64,000 nucleotides of DNA, from positions 142,937,488 through 143,001,487 of the forward strand of contig CM038214.1 of NCBI GenBank assembly GCA_021442155.1. Reading direction: 5' to 3'. Under the pieces are notes generated by a model. It was given only the letters and a program-made list of their open reading frames with translations, did no database searches and was not told where the DNA came from. Below, in pieces: positions 35,171-46,426 of this stretch. This stretch comes from Cymbidium sinense. Taxonomy: Eukaryota; Streptophyta; Magnoliopsida; Asparagales; Orchidaceae. A program made the translations under genes and the position numbers. Within the stretch, counting starts at the first letter, position 1. The number at the start of each line of letters is the position of its first letter.

Positions 35171-35475
35171 TTATTAGTTTTTATTTAATTTTTATTTTAT
35201 TTTATTTTAAGTTTATTTTACTCATATTTTATGTTTAGTTTTATTTATTTAGGTTTTTTATTCCTAGGTTTATATCATTTTTTTTTAGTTTAGTTTAAGT
35301 TTTTATTTAATTTATTTTACTTTATTTTTATATTTTATTTTTTATTTTAAAGTTTAGGTTTAGTTTTAGTTTAGGTTTTTATTTTATTATATTTTTATTT
35401 TTTTTATTTTATTTAGTTTAGTTTTTTATTTATTTTATTATTAGGTTTTTGGGTTTTTAGGTTTATATTTTTCGG
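35171..35475 (+). repeat. Short telomere-like tract between pol and LINE, block B
   Basis: TTTATTTTAG/TTTAGG words, the same orientation as the large arrays. It corresponds to 58471-58826 in block C. In C the tract runs on with about 40 more bases of TTTAGGG words up to the LINE poly-T. In B those bases are missing and an adapter-like sequence stands in their place. Confidence 0.8.
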
Positions 35476-35502
35476 AGCAATACGTAACTGAACGAAGTAC
35501 AG
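35476..35502 (+). other. Nanopore ligation adapter remnant (non-genomic)
   Basis: The 27 bases contain AATACGTAACTGAACGAAGT and match, as I recall it, the reverse complement of the nanopore ligation (Y-adapter) top strand, from its terminal AGC to ACAG. The word does not fit the T-rich surroundings, and block C has ordinary TTTAGGG words here. This is a technical artefact left in the assembly, marking a read end or a join. Confidence 0.92.
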
Positions 35503-37659
35503 ATTTTTTTTGGAAACCCCATATAGGGGAATTTTATTGCCACAATAAGAGGGTTACAAGGTCCTTAATAGGGGATAAACTCTAAAAATACTGCTCAAAG
35601 AGCTATAATCAGCCTAGAGAGTAAATCCCCTATCTAAGTACAACCAAAAGCAAAATAAAAGAGACAAAGAAAGCAAAAGATACAAAATGATTAACATAGA
35701 TAAGCCAATGGATAGATCTGGGCCAAAGCTCTTCAGGATGATAGAAAGCATGGCACTAGGGAGCAAACTTGTAAGAGAAAAAGAGAAATGCATTTGCAAA
35801 AATGTAGAAAGATAAAAATTAGAACAGTTAAAGCAATACAGACAAAGTGAAAAATTAAAGCAGCATAAACTGAGAAAAATTATAGAAAAGTGTGTGAGAG
35901 AAGGCTCAGGCTCAGTCACACCAAATTGGGGTAAATGTAAATATGAGCATCCAAACTTCAGCAGAAGGGTTACATCACAAGAGCTACTACCAAACCAAAA
36001 GGAGTGAAATCATCACCATCATAGGCTACAAACTTGTGGGAAGATAGCCATTTGTTGAAAGTCTTATGAGCCTTAGTACCACAAGAATGCAGCAGAAAAG
36101 GCCAGGTAGAGGATAGAAACAATATACAACCAGTTGAAAAACCTGCTGTAATCCTGCTAAGCAAATCAATTAGCATGTAAATAACACCATCCCAATCATA
36201 TGGGACATATATGAAACTTACGGGCTAGGAGTACAGCTCAGGAATATGGCCTAGAAAAGGAACCCATTCAGAATAAGCAATGCAGATGTTAACAACCCCC
36301 TTGTTAATAATCATTGCAGAAGTTAACAAATAGCAAATGTAAAGAGAGACAACATAACCTAAACCCAAAATACAACAGGAAATGCAGAAGTCTAACGGAA
36401 CCAAGATGGGAATGCAGTAGCAGATTAGGTGGACCAGAAGCCACATGTAAGCGCACCCATGCAAACAACACCAAATAAAGACAATCAGAGAGACAACCCC
36501 AGTAGCAGCTTGCTGGGCGTAAAACTCGATAATCCAATTTAGCCAACAACCAAGGCAGCAAATAACAGCTAGTTGGCCATAAAACCACCCATTCGAATAG
36601 GCGAGCATAAGTTAATAACCAAGTAGGTAATAGCATAATCACAGTGATCTGCACAAGTCCAATTGAACCAAGATGGAAAAAATAGCAGCAGATTAAATAT
36701 ACCACAAACATCAGGTGATAAGCTGCAGCCCGGTTGTAAATAATAAAAGCAATCAGAAAAACAACCTTAAAAGCAGCCTGCTGGACATAAGACCCAAAAA
36801 TCCAACATCCAACAAATAAAATAGCAAAACACTTATTACACCCACCATAAGATAATCCAAGAAATAGTGGTACAACATAGACTCGAAAGGGGTTCAAAGG
36901 AGAGCCATCATTGAAATCCTTCAAGACAAAAGCGGAAACAAATAAGCCAACATCATCGCAGTAGAAGGAAATCAAAAAGTAATTCCGATCCTATAACAAA
37001 ATAATAATAATAATAAGGGTATTGCAGTTTCTCTCCTTACAGGTTGTGGAGGTGAGGTTAGAGAGCATAAGAGGGGTGCCAACCCTATTAAAGAGAGAAA
37101 AGACAAATAAATTAGGGCTCCATGAAGCTATACAAACATATAGCAATTAAACAATGAGACAGCAAAGTCATGAGCCCCAGCATAGATTTCCAAAAAAAAA
37201 AGGAAAAGAGACAAAACACAGCCTTTAATCATAAAATGGAAAATAAATACAGTAAGACCCATAAACAAAATATTTATGGCAAGAAGTCTGTCCCTGTTGA
37301 TCAAAAAGTAAAGCAAAAAAGTAAAAAATCTCCCTCTAGTAGATCCGACTGATAAGTGAAAATATCTCCATCCAGTAGGTTAGAAAAATAGGGAATAGCT
37401 TACCATTAACAATGGAAATAGTAAAAGTAGTAAGACCCCAAATAAGGTTAGAGAAATTAATCTAGCAGCAGATGCCACAGAGATCACAAAATAACCAAAA
37501 AGGAGTATCAGGAAGATGCATCAGCAAAACCTAGGGAAACAACAACACTAAACAAAAGTTGGTCATGCAGTTAAACATGTAATACAACAGTCAAAATAAT
37601 AGGATGAATTTCTGAGGTAAAGGTGTAAATTAACCAAACCATGCAAATGTTTAGGAAGT
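35503..37659 (-). other. LINE 3' region with internal direct repeat, block B
   Basis: It lies downstream of ORF2. Two related stretches, about 36388-36570 and 36656-36830, share AACCAAGATGG, GCAGATTA, AATCAGA and AAAAACAACC-like phrases, so this part is a tandem direct repeat about 268 bases apart. Long minus-strand open frames at 36225-36608 and 36304-36975 would encode hydrophobic, Cys/Leu/Tyr-rich peptides. One of these frames is kept in block C (59412-60041). They may be chance frames in a C- and T-rich sense strand. Confidence 0.6.
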
Positions 37660-40600
37660 GTAAGTTGATCAATAAATTTTATGCCATCTAATCACCAGAT
37701 TAGCAAGGTAATCAACACATGCATTACCTTCACGCCATACATGAGTGATTTTAAAATAGAGTTGAGAAAGGAGAGCTCTAGTCTGCTTTAGAAGGTAGTA
37801 TAATTTTGTATTGCCCACTTTGGTGGAATTCAAAAATCAATTAGCAACAGGGCATCCACTGCAATCTAAATATTGAGCCAACCTTTTTGAAGACAAATCT
37901 CAATAGCTTTGTAAACTTCCATTAGCTCAGTAAAAAGAACAGAGCAATTATTAAGGGGGTAAGTAAAAGCACAAAGGACTTTACCATTAAGGTTTCTAAA
38001 AATGCCACCGCAGCCAGAAGCATTTTGAGAAAGAAAGCCATCAGTGTTAATTTTAATAGTATTAGCATGAGGTTTTATCCAATAAATAATCTTGTCATCT
38101 TTACAGTTGGGTTGATCCGGTAAGTTAAAACCCAGTTTATTGGCCACAAATTTGCAGCCTTTGAATTGATTGTAGTTAATTAAATTGGCATTAAACAAGG
38201 CATAGATTTTATTTTTATTACTAGCAATTATCCTCATATGATTCATAGGAATCCCATGATGTTTTGCATCATTTCTGTCCATCCATATGAACCAAATAAG
38301 AGTGATACCAGTTATCACTTTAATGTGGCCTTTAATAGTGTTTTCAAAATAAACATCAAGAAGTTGGTATAGAGTTAAGGAGCCATTGAATTTGACAATA
38401 TTAAAGAGTTCATCATACCAAATATAAAGTTTGAAAGCAATGGCTCCGTTAACAAATACATGATTCACATTCTCAATGTGAAAGCAGCAGTAGCATTTTG
38501 AAGGTAAGTAAAAACCTTTACCCCACATCAAGGAGTCAACAGGTATGAAGTTATTCAAAATACGCTAAGTTAGAATAGAATAAGTAATAGGAATAGTGTT
38601 ATTCCAAAGTTTAAAAAACACATTGGAGAAATCATGAGCTTCTTTAATATGAATCCGACATTTTAAAGTTGAAATCACCATTTTGGGAAAGCTTAAAAGG
38701 ATAATCATGATTGCTAGGAATGATAGGAATAATAGTAAGCTTATCTAAAAGAGAGAAAGGAATATAGTCAGTAAGCTTACTATTGTTCCACTTATTATTC
38801 TACCAGAAAGAGTTCACTTTAATAATATCATGTGGGTAGAAAGTAAATCATCAATAGACCAACCTCTAGTCCAGTTATCTTGCCAAAAGAAAGATGTTCC
38901 AAAGTTAATCCCCCAAGAGATTAATGATTTTGCCTCCCATTTGATGGAACAAAGTCTTTTCCAGAGCGGAGAGTCTCCCACTTTATAAGGGCAAATGAGA
39001 GGGTGCTTACCCTGATTTGGCAGTCATGAATTTATCCAATTATTGCTCCTAAAATTCCACCAAAGTTTATAGCATGATAGCTTCCTTGATTGGCTTACGC
39101 AAGCCCACCTTCGCAAGAGTGCCACAACTTTATACCAAGAGGTCCAATGCATTCTTAGTAGAATTGTTAGAAAGAATTTGTTAAGGAGGTGCTTAATTAC
39201 TAATGGTAGAATTGGTCAATAATGGTTTGAATGAGATATAAAGGCATGGTTTTAAGGGTACTCTTAATCAAAGTGAGCTACCACCAAATGACATTAATGA
39301 AATTCACAAAAGAAATTTTATGAGAGATTTTTTGGATTAACATCAAAGAGATGTGATCTTTTCTAACCTTTAAAAAGCGGAGCACCAAGATATTTAATAG
39401 GAAGTTGTTGTTGCTAAAAAATAGTAATTCTCAAGATTTAGTTGATCCTATTACTAGAGATTTTAGAGGAAGGAATGAAACAACTTTTACCATCGTTAAG
39501 AAAGAGACCACTTTCATTACCAAATTTATTTAAAATATTCTTAATAGTTTTAATGTGATGAATAAAGGCATTGCAAAAGATTATGAAATCATTAGCAAAG
39601 CTAAGATGAGAGACAGGACGACCACCTTGAGTTCTAAAAAACATGCTAGGATTATTGTTGAAATAATCATTAAGATTACTCGTAAGATATTCAACAACAA
39701 TAATAAAAAGAGAGGGAGATAAGGGATCTCCTTATCTCAATCCATGCATAGAAGAGAAAAAACCTAGGGACTCACCATTCATGATAACAAAGAACCAAAC
39801 ATTGGTAATACAATTTTTAATGAGATGGATAAAATCATCAGAAAAACCAAACAAATGTAGAATTTGGAAGAGAAAATTCCAAGAGAGGTTGTCGAAAGCT
39901 TTAGAGATGTCCAATTTGAAAAGGATGTTACCAACCTTGGTAGAAGCATCAAGGTCATGAATTAGCTAGAAGAATGTTGTCAGATATAGCTCTACCTTTA
40001 ATGAAATCAGTTTAGTTGAGGGAAATAATTTTAGGCAGCATTGGACTAATTCTATTGGCAATTAATTTAGCAATGAGTTTATGAAAGAAGGTGTAAAGGA
40101 TGATAGGTCTGAAATTGCCCCAAGATTCAGGATTATTAATTTTGGAATGAGAACAATGGAAGTGCTAGAAAAATATCTAGGTAAAGGATTTCCATCGATG
40201 AAATCAATGACAACATCGACAAGGTCAGACTTAATAATAGGCCAATAATGCAAAAAAATTGAGTCGTGTAGCCTTCAGGGCCAGCAATAGAATCAGTGTT
40301 CATGCTATTAAGAATACTACCAATCTCAGCTTCCGTAGGACTCATATTAAGCAAGTGGTTGTCATCATTAGAAATTGTTGAGGGAATCAAGTGAGAGTTG
40401 GAGAGAGCTTCTAAAGAAGGGTTGTTGTTTAATAAGTTTTTAAAATGATGTATGATAGAATCTTTAATATTGTTATTATCTGTGATCCAGCTTCTGTTAT
40501 CATTTTTAATTTTTTAATAGAGTTTAAGGCTTTCTTTTTTTTGAAAAGAGCATGGAAGTACCTGGTATTTCTATCACCATCAACAATATGTTTGCTAGCA

Positions 40601-41611
40601 GCCTTTTACCGCCAGTAGGTTTCTTCCATATTCTGATAGTTAACCAAGTTATCTTTAGCTTCATTCAATAACTCAAGTTTAGTAGAATTAGTCAAAATGA
40701 CATCTTCAAGAGAACAAACTAATTGTTCCATATTTTTGATATTGGCAAAGAGATTTTTAAAATGATGCTTGTTCCACCAATTTAGGTTTTATTTAAGTCT
40801 TTTATGCTTAAGCCTGAGGCGAATCATGCCCTTAACCGAATTATCCGGATGAAGAGGGGCCATCTAGTTAATGGATACAACATTTATGAAATCAATGTGT
40901 TGGATCCACATATTTTGGAATCGAAAGAGGTTGGGGAGGATAATGTTAGAGGGATTTTGGTGAAATCAAAGTCAAGCATGATCGACAAAGTTCGCTCAAA
41001 TGTTTAACAAGTGGGGCCATTGATTGATCCAAAGAGAATTAATAAGAGTCATATCAAGTCGCTGCCAGAGTCTAGAGTTATGCCATGTATAATCCAAACC
41101 CGAATAGCCAATATCAATCAGATTGCAATCAAGAATCATATTAGAAAAGTCTTCCATGGAATGAGTGTTAGGAAAGCAACCTCCCCTTCTTTCCGAGGAA
41201 GAGAGAATAGTGTTAAAATCACCCCCAACCAACCAGGGTTTATTGACCAAGGAGGAAAAGGTTCTTAAGTTGTCCCAAAGGATGTTCCTACTATTATTAT
41301 AAGAAGCATAAATAAAAGAACCTAGGACAAAAAAATTCACCCAATGAGATGTGGACATTAACCAATTGTTGAAGATCATCAAGGATAGATTTGTTGACTA
41401 AATTATTCCAAAAACACCAAATTTTATTGCTAATATTGTAAAAAAAGTTTTGAAATCAAAGCATTCTAGCAACATGGTTGATCTTAGAAGAGTGTATGAA
41501 TGGTTCAATAACAACAAGTAAGGCTATGTTATGAATACAAAGATTTCTAATAAGATTGTGGACAATGAGAGTCCCAATACCCCCAACATTCCAAATTAGT
41601 AAGTTGATCAT
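37660..41611 (-). pseudogene. LINE ORF2: endonuclease, reverse transcriptase, RNase H
   Basis: The start ATG at 41611 gives MINLLIWNVGGIG, the usual L1 endonuclease opening. The endonuclease goes on with WLVGGDFNTILSSSERRGG, DCNLIDIGYSG and LDYTWHNSRLWQRLD (40996-41382). FRFQNMWIQHIDF follows near 40920. RT pieces are MDISKAFDNLSWNFL (39732-39914) and HLSFANDFIIFCNA (39438-39644), where block C has FADD, so B has lost one catalytic Asp. The 37866-38558 frame has a Cys/His region (CYCCFHIENVNHVF) and RNase H with IKINTDGFLSQNASGCGGIF and TELMEVYKAIE. The product would nick DNA and reverse-transcribe LINE RNA. Many frameshifts. Confidence 0.85.
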
Positions 41612-41686
41612 AATAAAATAAGAAAAGAAAGGAAAAGAGATAACTAAAGAAATAATAAAGCAGGAAGAAAAGGAAACTAGAAACAG

Positions 41687-43205
41687 TTATTTATGGGAAG
41701 TTAGAGAAGATCTAGTAGTTCTAGTGGAGCTATTAGTGAACATTCTAGCTTTAAGTGATTTTATTTTAAAAATAGTTTGAAAAAGTCTATCATTGTCCAA
41801 AGAATCACCATCTCAAAGAGACTGATTTGTGATATTCAGAATAGGACATGTATCAGTCAAAGCATTTCTAAAGGTAATTTCCCCTTCTTCAATGTTAGAA
41901 TTAAGCTAAGAAAGTGGGTTAGCATGTGTATCACTCTGAAGAGTAGGAGAAGGAGAGATTGTGAAGCCATTAATAGGATTACATGCCTCAATTAGTTTTA
42001 GATTTTGTTCCATCATCAAAGGATGAGTTTTAGATTTTGTTCCTTCATTAAAGAATCAACTTTAAAATTTGTTTTCAGATTTTGATCCAACCTGAAATTT
42101 CCATTCAACTCACCATTAAGGTTCATATGAGTCTCCTCAGGTTTACTAGCCAAAAGGGGTAGGTTAGACTGAGGCAAGGTATTTCTTGAGGAGCCAAATT
42201 ATTACAATTAGAAGAAATGATAATTAAGCTATCATTAGCTTCCTCACGAACCTCATAAGCGTTATTTTTAACATGCTTAGATTGCTCTCCAATAGACAAA
42301 GTAGTAGATAGAAAGGGAGTAGGGGCAGGGGTAGGATTCCCATTTTAAGTGACTTTAGGCACATAAGAAAATTTACTAATTTTTTCATTTGATAGAGTAG
42401 GATTAGTATCGAAAAATTTTTTCTTTTTATGTTGAGGATGCAACACAAAACATTCAGAATGATCATGGCCATGAATCTTACAATGTGTGCAAAAAATAGA
42501 AAAATTATCAAATTCAACTTTTTGATTATAAGCGAACTTCTCAGAGCCAATCCAAACTTCTTTAGGATGCTTTTAGTGATATCAATTTCAACCAAAATAT
42601 GAAAAGAAGGTGATCTCACTGGTCATCAATTTGAAGAGGACCAAAGAGAGCCATAACCACAAAGAGATCTTGATGTGTAACATAATGTATTCTCATATTA
42701 GGAAGAGCTAACCATATCAGAAAAATTAGGGATTCCTCTTATATATCAAAAAGAGGAGACCATTTCAGAAGTCGCATTTGACAATTAAAAATAAAGTAAG
42801 AATGATGAGCAAAAACTCTTGAATATCTAACTCATTAGAGAGCTGAATTAAAATGTCTTGGATCAATCAATCCAAAAGTAAAAACACCTGAAAGTTTAAG
42901 GCTAAAAAATGATCGATATTTTTGAGAGTTGCGTAAGAAAATTTACCAACTAATGAGAGAATTCAAAAGGCTTCACCAATTTTTTTACATCTAGATCCGT
43001 GCACATAATAGGCATCCCACAAAAGGAGGTCGAGATCAAATTCAACAAAGCATTAGGGAAAGGTTCTTACGATAATGCATCCTTAAAGGACTTAATCAAG
43101 AAGTAGCGATGATTTCAGATCCACATTTCTATGTAAATCAGATGCCCTAGTCGATGCCTCCAAGATGGATAAGCTCGGCTGCGCAGAAAGTGGCTCCTCC
43201 GCCAT
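41687..43205 (-). pseudogene. LINE ORF1: DUF4283 and CCHC zinc knuckle
   Basis: The ATG at 43205 opens MAEEPLSAQPSLSILEAS and soon meets a stop. Later frames give GKFSYATLKNIDHFLALNFQ, then RLLKWSPLFDI, IWLALPNMRIHYVTHQDLF and HILVEIDITKSIL, the pattern of the DUF4283 domain. A knuckle CTHCKIHGHDHSEC (CX2CX4HX4C) lies at 42449-42491, followed by a basic stretch. The end KSLKARMFTNSSTRTTRSSL leads to a stop at 41687-41689. The protein would bind LINE RNA. ORF2 starts 76 bases downstream. Several frameshifts. Confidence 0.8.
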
Positions 43206-43345
43206 TGAAAGAGCAAAGGGAAAATCACATTAGAGGCCAATCAGAGACAAACAATCAAAAAAATCGATCGTGAATGATCAAAAATCGGCCAAGCCACAAG
43301 GAAAATGAAAACGGCGGAAGGGAAAAACGTAATCCTAAGAGAGCG
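43206..43345 (-). other. LINE 5' UTR
   Basis: Between the ORF1 ATG and the switch to telomere-like DNA at about 43346-43370. It contains CGGC- and GGCC-type words and is clearly richer in G+C than the neighbouring array, as is usual for a LINE promoter/UTR. The 5' limit is approximate. Confidence 0.5.
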
Positions 43346-45962
43346 CCATGGCCGAAGAGTTTAGGTTTAGTTTGAGGATTATTTTTATTTTTATTTTTTG
43401 GTTTATTTTTATTTATTTTTATTTTTTATTTATATTTATTTATATTTATTTTTTTATTTTTATTTATTTATTTATTTATTTATTTTATTTTATTTTTTTA
43501 TCTTTATCTTTATTTATTTCTTTATTTTATTTTATTTTATTTTATTTTATTTTTATTTTTATTTTTATTTTATTTTATTTCTATTTTATAATTTTAATTT
43601 TTTATTTAATTTTTATTTTATTTATTTTTTAGGTTTAATAAATTTTATTTTAGGTTTATTTATTTATTTTATTTTTTAGGTTTATTTTTTTATTTTATTT
43701 TATTTATTTATTTTTTTAGGTTTTTATTTTTATTTTTTTATTTTTCTTTTTTATTTTATTTTTTATTTTTATTTATTTGATTTTTATTTTTTATTTTTTT
43801 TTTTATTTTTTATTTTTTATTATTTTATTATTTTTATTTTTTTATTTTTATTTTTTATTTATTTTTATTTATTTGGTTATTTTTTATTTTATTTTATTTA
43901 GTTTTTTTTAATTATTTTTATTTTAGGTTTATTTATTTTAGGTTTATTTATTTATTTATTTATTTTTATTTTATATTATTTTATTTTTTATTTTTATTTT
44001 TTTTTTTATTTTTTATTTTATTTTAGGTTTTTTTTTTAGGTTTATGGTTTTTTAGGTTAGTTTAGGGTTTAGGGTTTAGCTTAATTAGGGTTTTTGTTTT
44101 AGGGATTAGGTTAGGTTTAGTGGTTTATTTTTAGGGTTTAGGGTTTAGGGTTTATTATTTAGGGTTTAGGGTTAGAGTTTAGGGTTCATTGTTTAGGGTT
44201 TAAGGTTTAGGGTTTAGGGTTTATGTTTAAGGATTAGGATTTAGGGTTTAGGGTTTAGGGTCTTTTAATTAGGTAAATTGTAGGTTTATTTTTATTTATT
44301 TTATATTTTTAGTTTTCTTTAGTTTAGTTTACTAATTTTATGTTAATTTATTTTAGTTTAGGTTTTTTATTTTAGTTAATTTTTTTTATTTTAGGTTTAG
44401 GATTACGTTTATTTTTTACTTTAATTTAGTTTTTATTTCATTTTTTAGGTTTAAGTTTTTTTTTAGGTTTAGGTTTAAGTTTTTATTTTATTTTTTTAGG
44501 TTTAGGTTTTTTATTTATTTTTTAAGTTTTATTTGTTAGTCTAAGTTTAGGTTTATTTTAGTTTATTTTATTTTATTTAGTTTAGGGTTTAGGTTTAATT
44601 TATTTTAGATTTAGGTTTAGGTTTTTCTTTGATTTAAATTAGTTTAGTTTATTTTTTATTTTGTTTATTTTAGGTTTAGGTTTTTTATTATATTTATTTT
44701 AGGTTTAGGTTTTTATTTTATTTTATTTTTATTTTATGTAGTTTGGTTTTATTTTATTTTTATTTATTTTATTTAGGTTTAAGTTTTAGGTTTTCAAAGT
44801 TTATGGTTTAGGGTTTTAGGGTTTTAGGTTTGGGGTTTAAAGGTTAGGTATTAGGTTTAGAGTTAGAGTTTAGGGTTTAGGGTTTAGGGTTTTAGTTTTT
44901 TAGGGTTTAGTTTTAGGGTTTAGGGTTTATGATTTAGGGTGCAAGGTTTAGGGTTCCGGGTTTTAAGCATTAGGGTTTAGGGTTTATGATTTTAGGTTTA
45001 GATTTTAGGGTTTAGGGTTTAGGATTGTAGGTTTGGCATTCAAGGTTTAGGGTTTAGGGTTTAGGATTAGGGTTTTTTTTATTATATATTTATTTATTTT
45101 TTGAATTAAGTAAACTCATAGGTTTAGGTTTATTTTGTTTATTTTTTTATTTTTATTTATGTTTATTTTTATTTTTATTCAGTTTAGTTTATTTATTTTA
45201 AGTTTATTTATTTTAGTTTAGGTTTTTATTTTAGTTTATTTTTTTATGTTTAGGTTTGATTATTTTTTTTTAGTTTAGTTTTATTATTACTGTATTTTTG
45301 TAGTTTTAGGTTTTATTTTTTTTTTTTGGTTTAGGTTTAGGTTTTTATTTTATTTTTTTAGGTTTTTAATTTAGGTTTATTTTTAGGTTTTATTTTTTTA
45401 GTTTTGGTTTAGATTTAGGTTTTATTTACTTTAGTTTAGTTTATTTTAGTTTAGGTTTAGGTGTATTTTTTTTATTTTAGGTTTAGTTTTTTTTTTATTT
45501 AGGGTTTAGATTTTTTTTTATTTGAAGGTTTATTTTTTATGTTTAAGTTTTTATTTAGTTTTATTTTATTTTATTTTAGGCTTATTTTAATTTAATTTTA
45601 GGTTTAGTTTTTAATTTATTTAAGTTTTTTATTTTTAATTTTGTTTAAGTTTTAATTTATTTTATTTTAGTTTCATTTTAATTTTTTATTTTATTTTCTT
45701 TTAAGGTTTAGGTTTAAGTTTAGGTTTAGATTATTTATGTATTTTGTGGATTAAGTTATTTATTTATTTTATTTTTTAGGTTTTATTTTATTTAGGTTTA
45801 GCTTTTGCTTTTAGGGTTTAATGTTTAGGGTCATTGAAGGTTTAAGGTTTAGGGATTAGGGTTTATAGTTTTTAGGGGTTAGGGTTTATGGTATAGGGTT
45901 TAGGGTTTAGGTTTTAGGCTCAATATTCAGGTTTTAGTTTAGGGTTTTAGGTTTATATTTTT
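43346..45962 (+). repeat. Telomere-like array with a nearly pure T/A section, landmarks at 44267 and 45104
   Basis: About 43380-44030 is almost only T and A (TTTA, TTTTA and TTTATTTTTA words) with a few AGG. This yields long open frames rich in Phe, Ile and Tyr that are not genes. From 44050 TTTAGGG reappears. Landmark copies lie at 44267 (AATTAGGTAAATTGTAGG) and 45104 (AATTAAGTAAACTCATAGG), the latter preceded by GGATTGTAGG at 45022. It ends at the T-run that abuts GRP module 4. Confidence 0.8.
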
Positions 45963-46426
45963 TTTTAATAGAGAACAAATTCAGATTCATCATTTCTTCT
46001 GTTCAATTTCATCAACCAAGTAACACACCAAGTTTTCTAATAAACAAGCAACGACATAGATCAAAAATGATTATGTATAGAAGAAATCAAAAACCCTAGA
46101 TAACTAGAACTAACTTTACTGTAAAGACACTGTTCCATAAGCAGTAGATCCGATCAACCATTCTTTAGTTTCTCCAATTCCCATTAGAACCACCCTGACC
46201 TCTCGTGTAGCATGATCCTCCATCATATCCTCTATCTCTTCCTCTGCCACCACCATGGCTATTACCTATGTCGCTCTTCTTGCCTCCATAACCACCATTT
46301 CCATATCCATCAGCACCTCCATATCTCCCACCGCCACTGTGATAATCATCACCTCTGCCATAGCCTCCACCACGATCTAGACTAAGCTTGGTTGAAGGTG
46401 ATGTTCGCCAGAAGGTTCGCCCCATT
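45963..46426 (-). pseudogene. Glycine-rich RNA-binding protein terminal-exon fragment, copy 4 (best tail)
   Basis: The open frame 46425-46165 gives a Gly-rich tail with DRGGGYGRGDDYHSGGGRYG and the ending GGSNGNWRN, stop at 46165, the family-like terminus with Trp intact. The RRM end at the start is out of frame (small deletions), so the first residues, MGRTFWRTSPS, are a shifted reading of the NGQNLNGRNIT segment. The 3' UTR (45963-46164) shares CAACCAAGTAACACACC with copy 1 and ends in an A-run. The 5' edge is CG before AATGGGG where the other copies have AG. It is not expressible, lacking the first RRM half. Confidence 0.75.

Larger units (their letters stand above)
25599..43345 (+). repeat. 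Composite duplicated block B
   Basis: The whole order non-coding segment, minus-strand Tat pol, short telomere-like tract, minus-strand LINE recurs at 48711-64000. Corresponding points are 25599/48711, 30985/54224, 35165/58465 and about 40695/64000, so about 15.1 kb is seen in both. The copies differ by substitutions and many short indels. Block B continues to the 5' end of its LINE; the matching part of C lies outside the window. Confidence 0.9.
35503..43345 (-). mobile_element. L1-type LINE, nearly full length, block B
   Basis: On the minus strand, from 43345 down: short 5' UTR, ORF1 (DUF4283 plus CCHC knuckle), ORF2 (endonuclease, RT, zf-RVT-like, RNase H), a 2.1-kb 3' region, AATAAA signal (plus 35533-35538) and an A-run at the 3' end (T-run on plus, about 35503-35511). 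The RNase H domain and DUF4283 ORF1 place it in the plant L1 group. It is flanked by telomere-like DNA on both sides, and is inactive because of stops and frameshifts. Confidence 0.85.

Noticed and set aside
40804..41268. Plus-strand open frames in the LINE
   Set aside because: The minus strand here reads FRFQNMWIQHIDF and the endonuclease end, so these are shadows of ORF2.
43348..43679. Two overlapping 93-94 residue open frames rich in Phe, Ile and Tyr
   Set aside because: They are translations of TTTA/TTTTA repeats with no stop-forming words. No gene signal.
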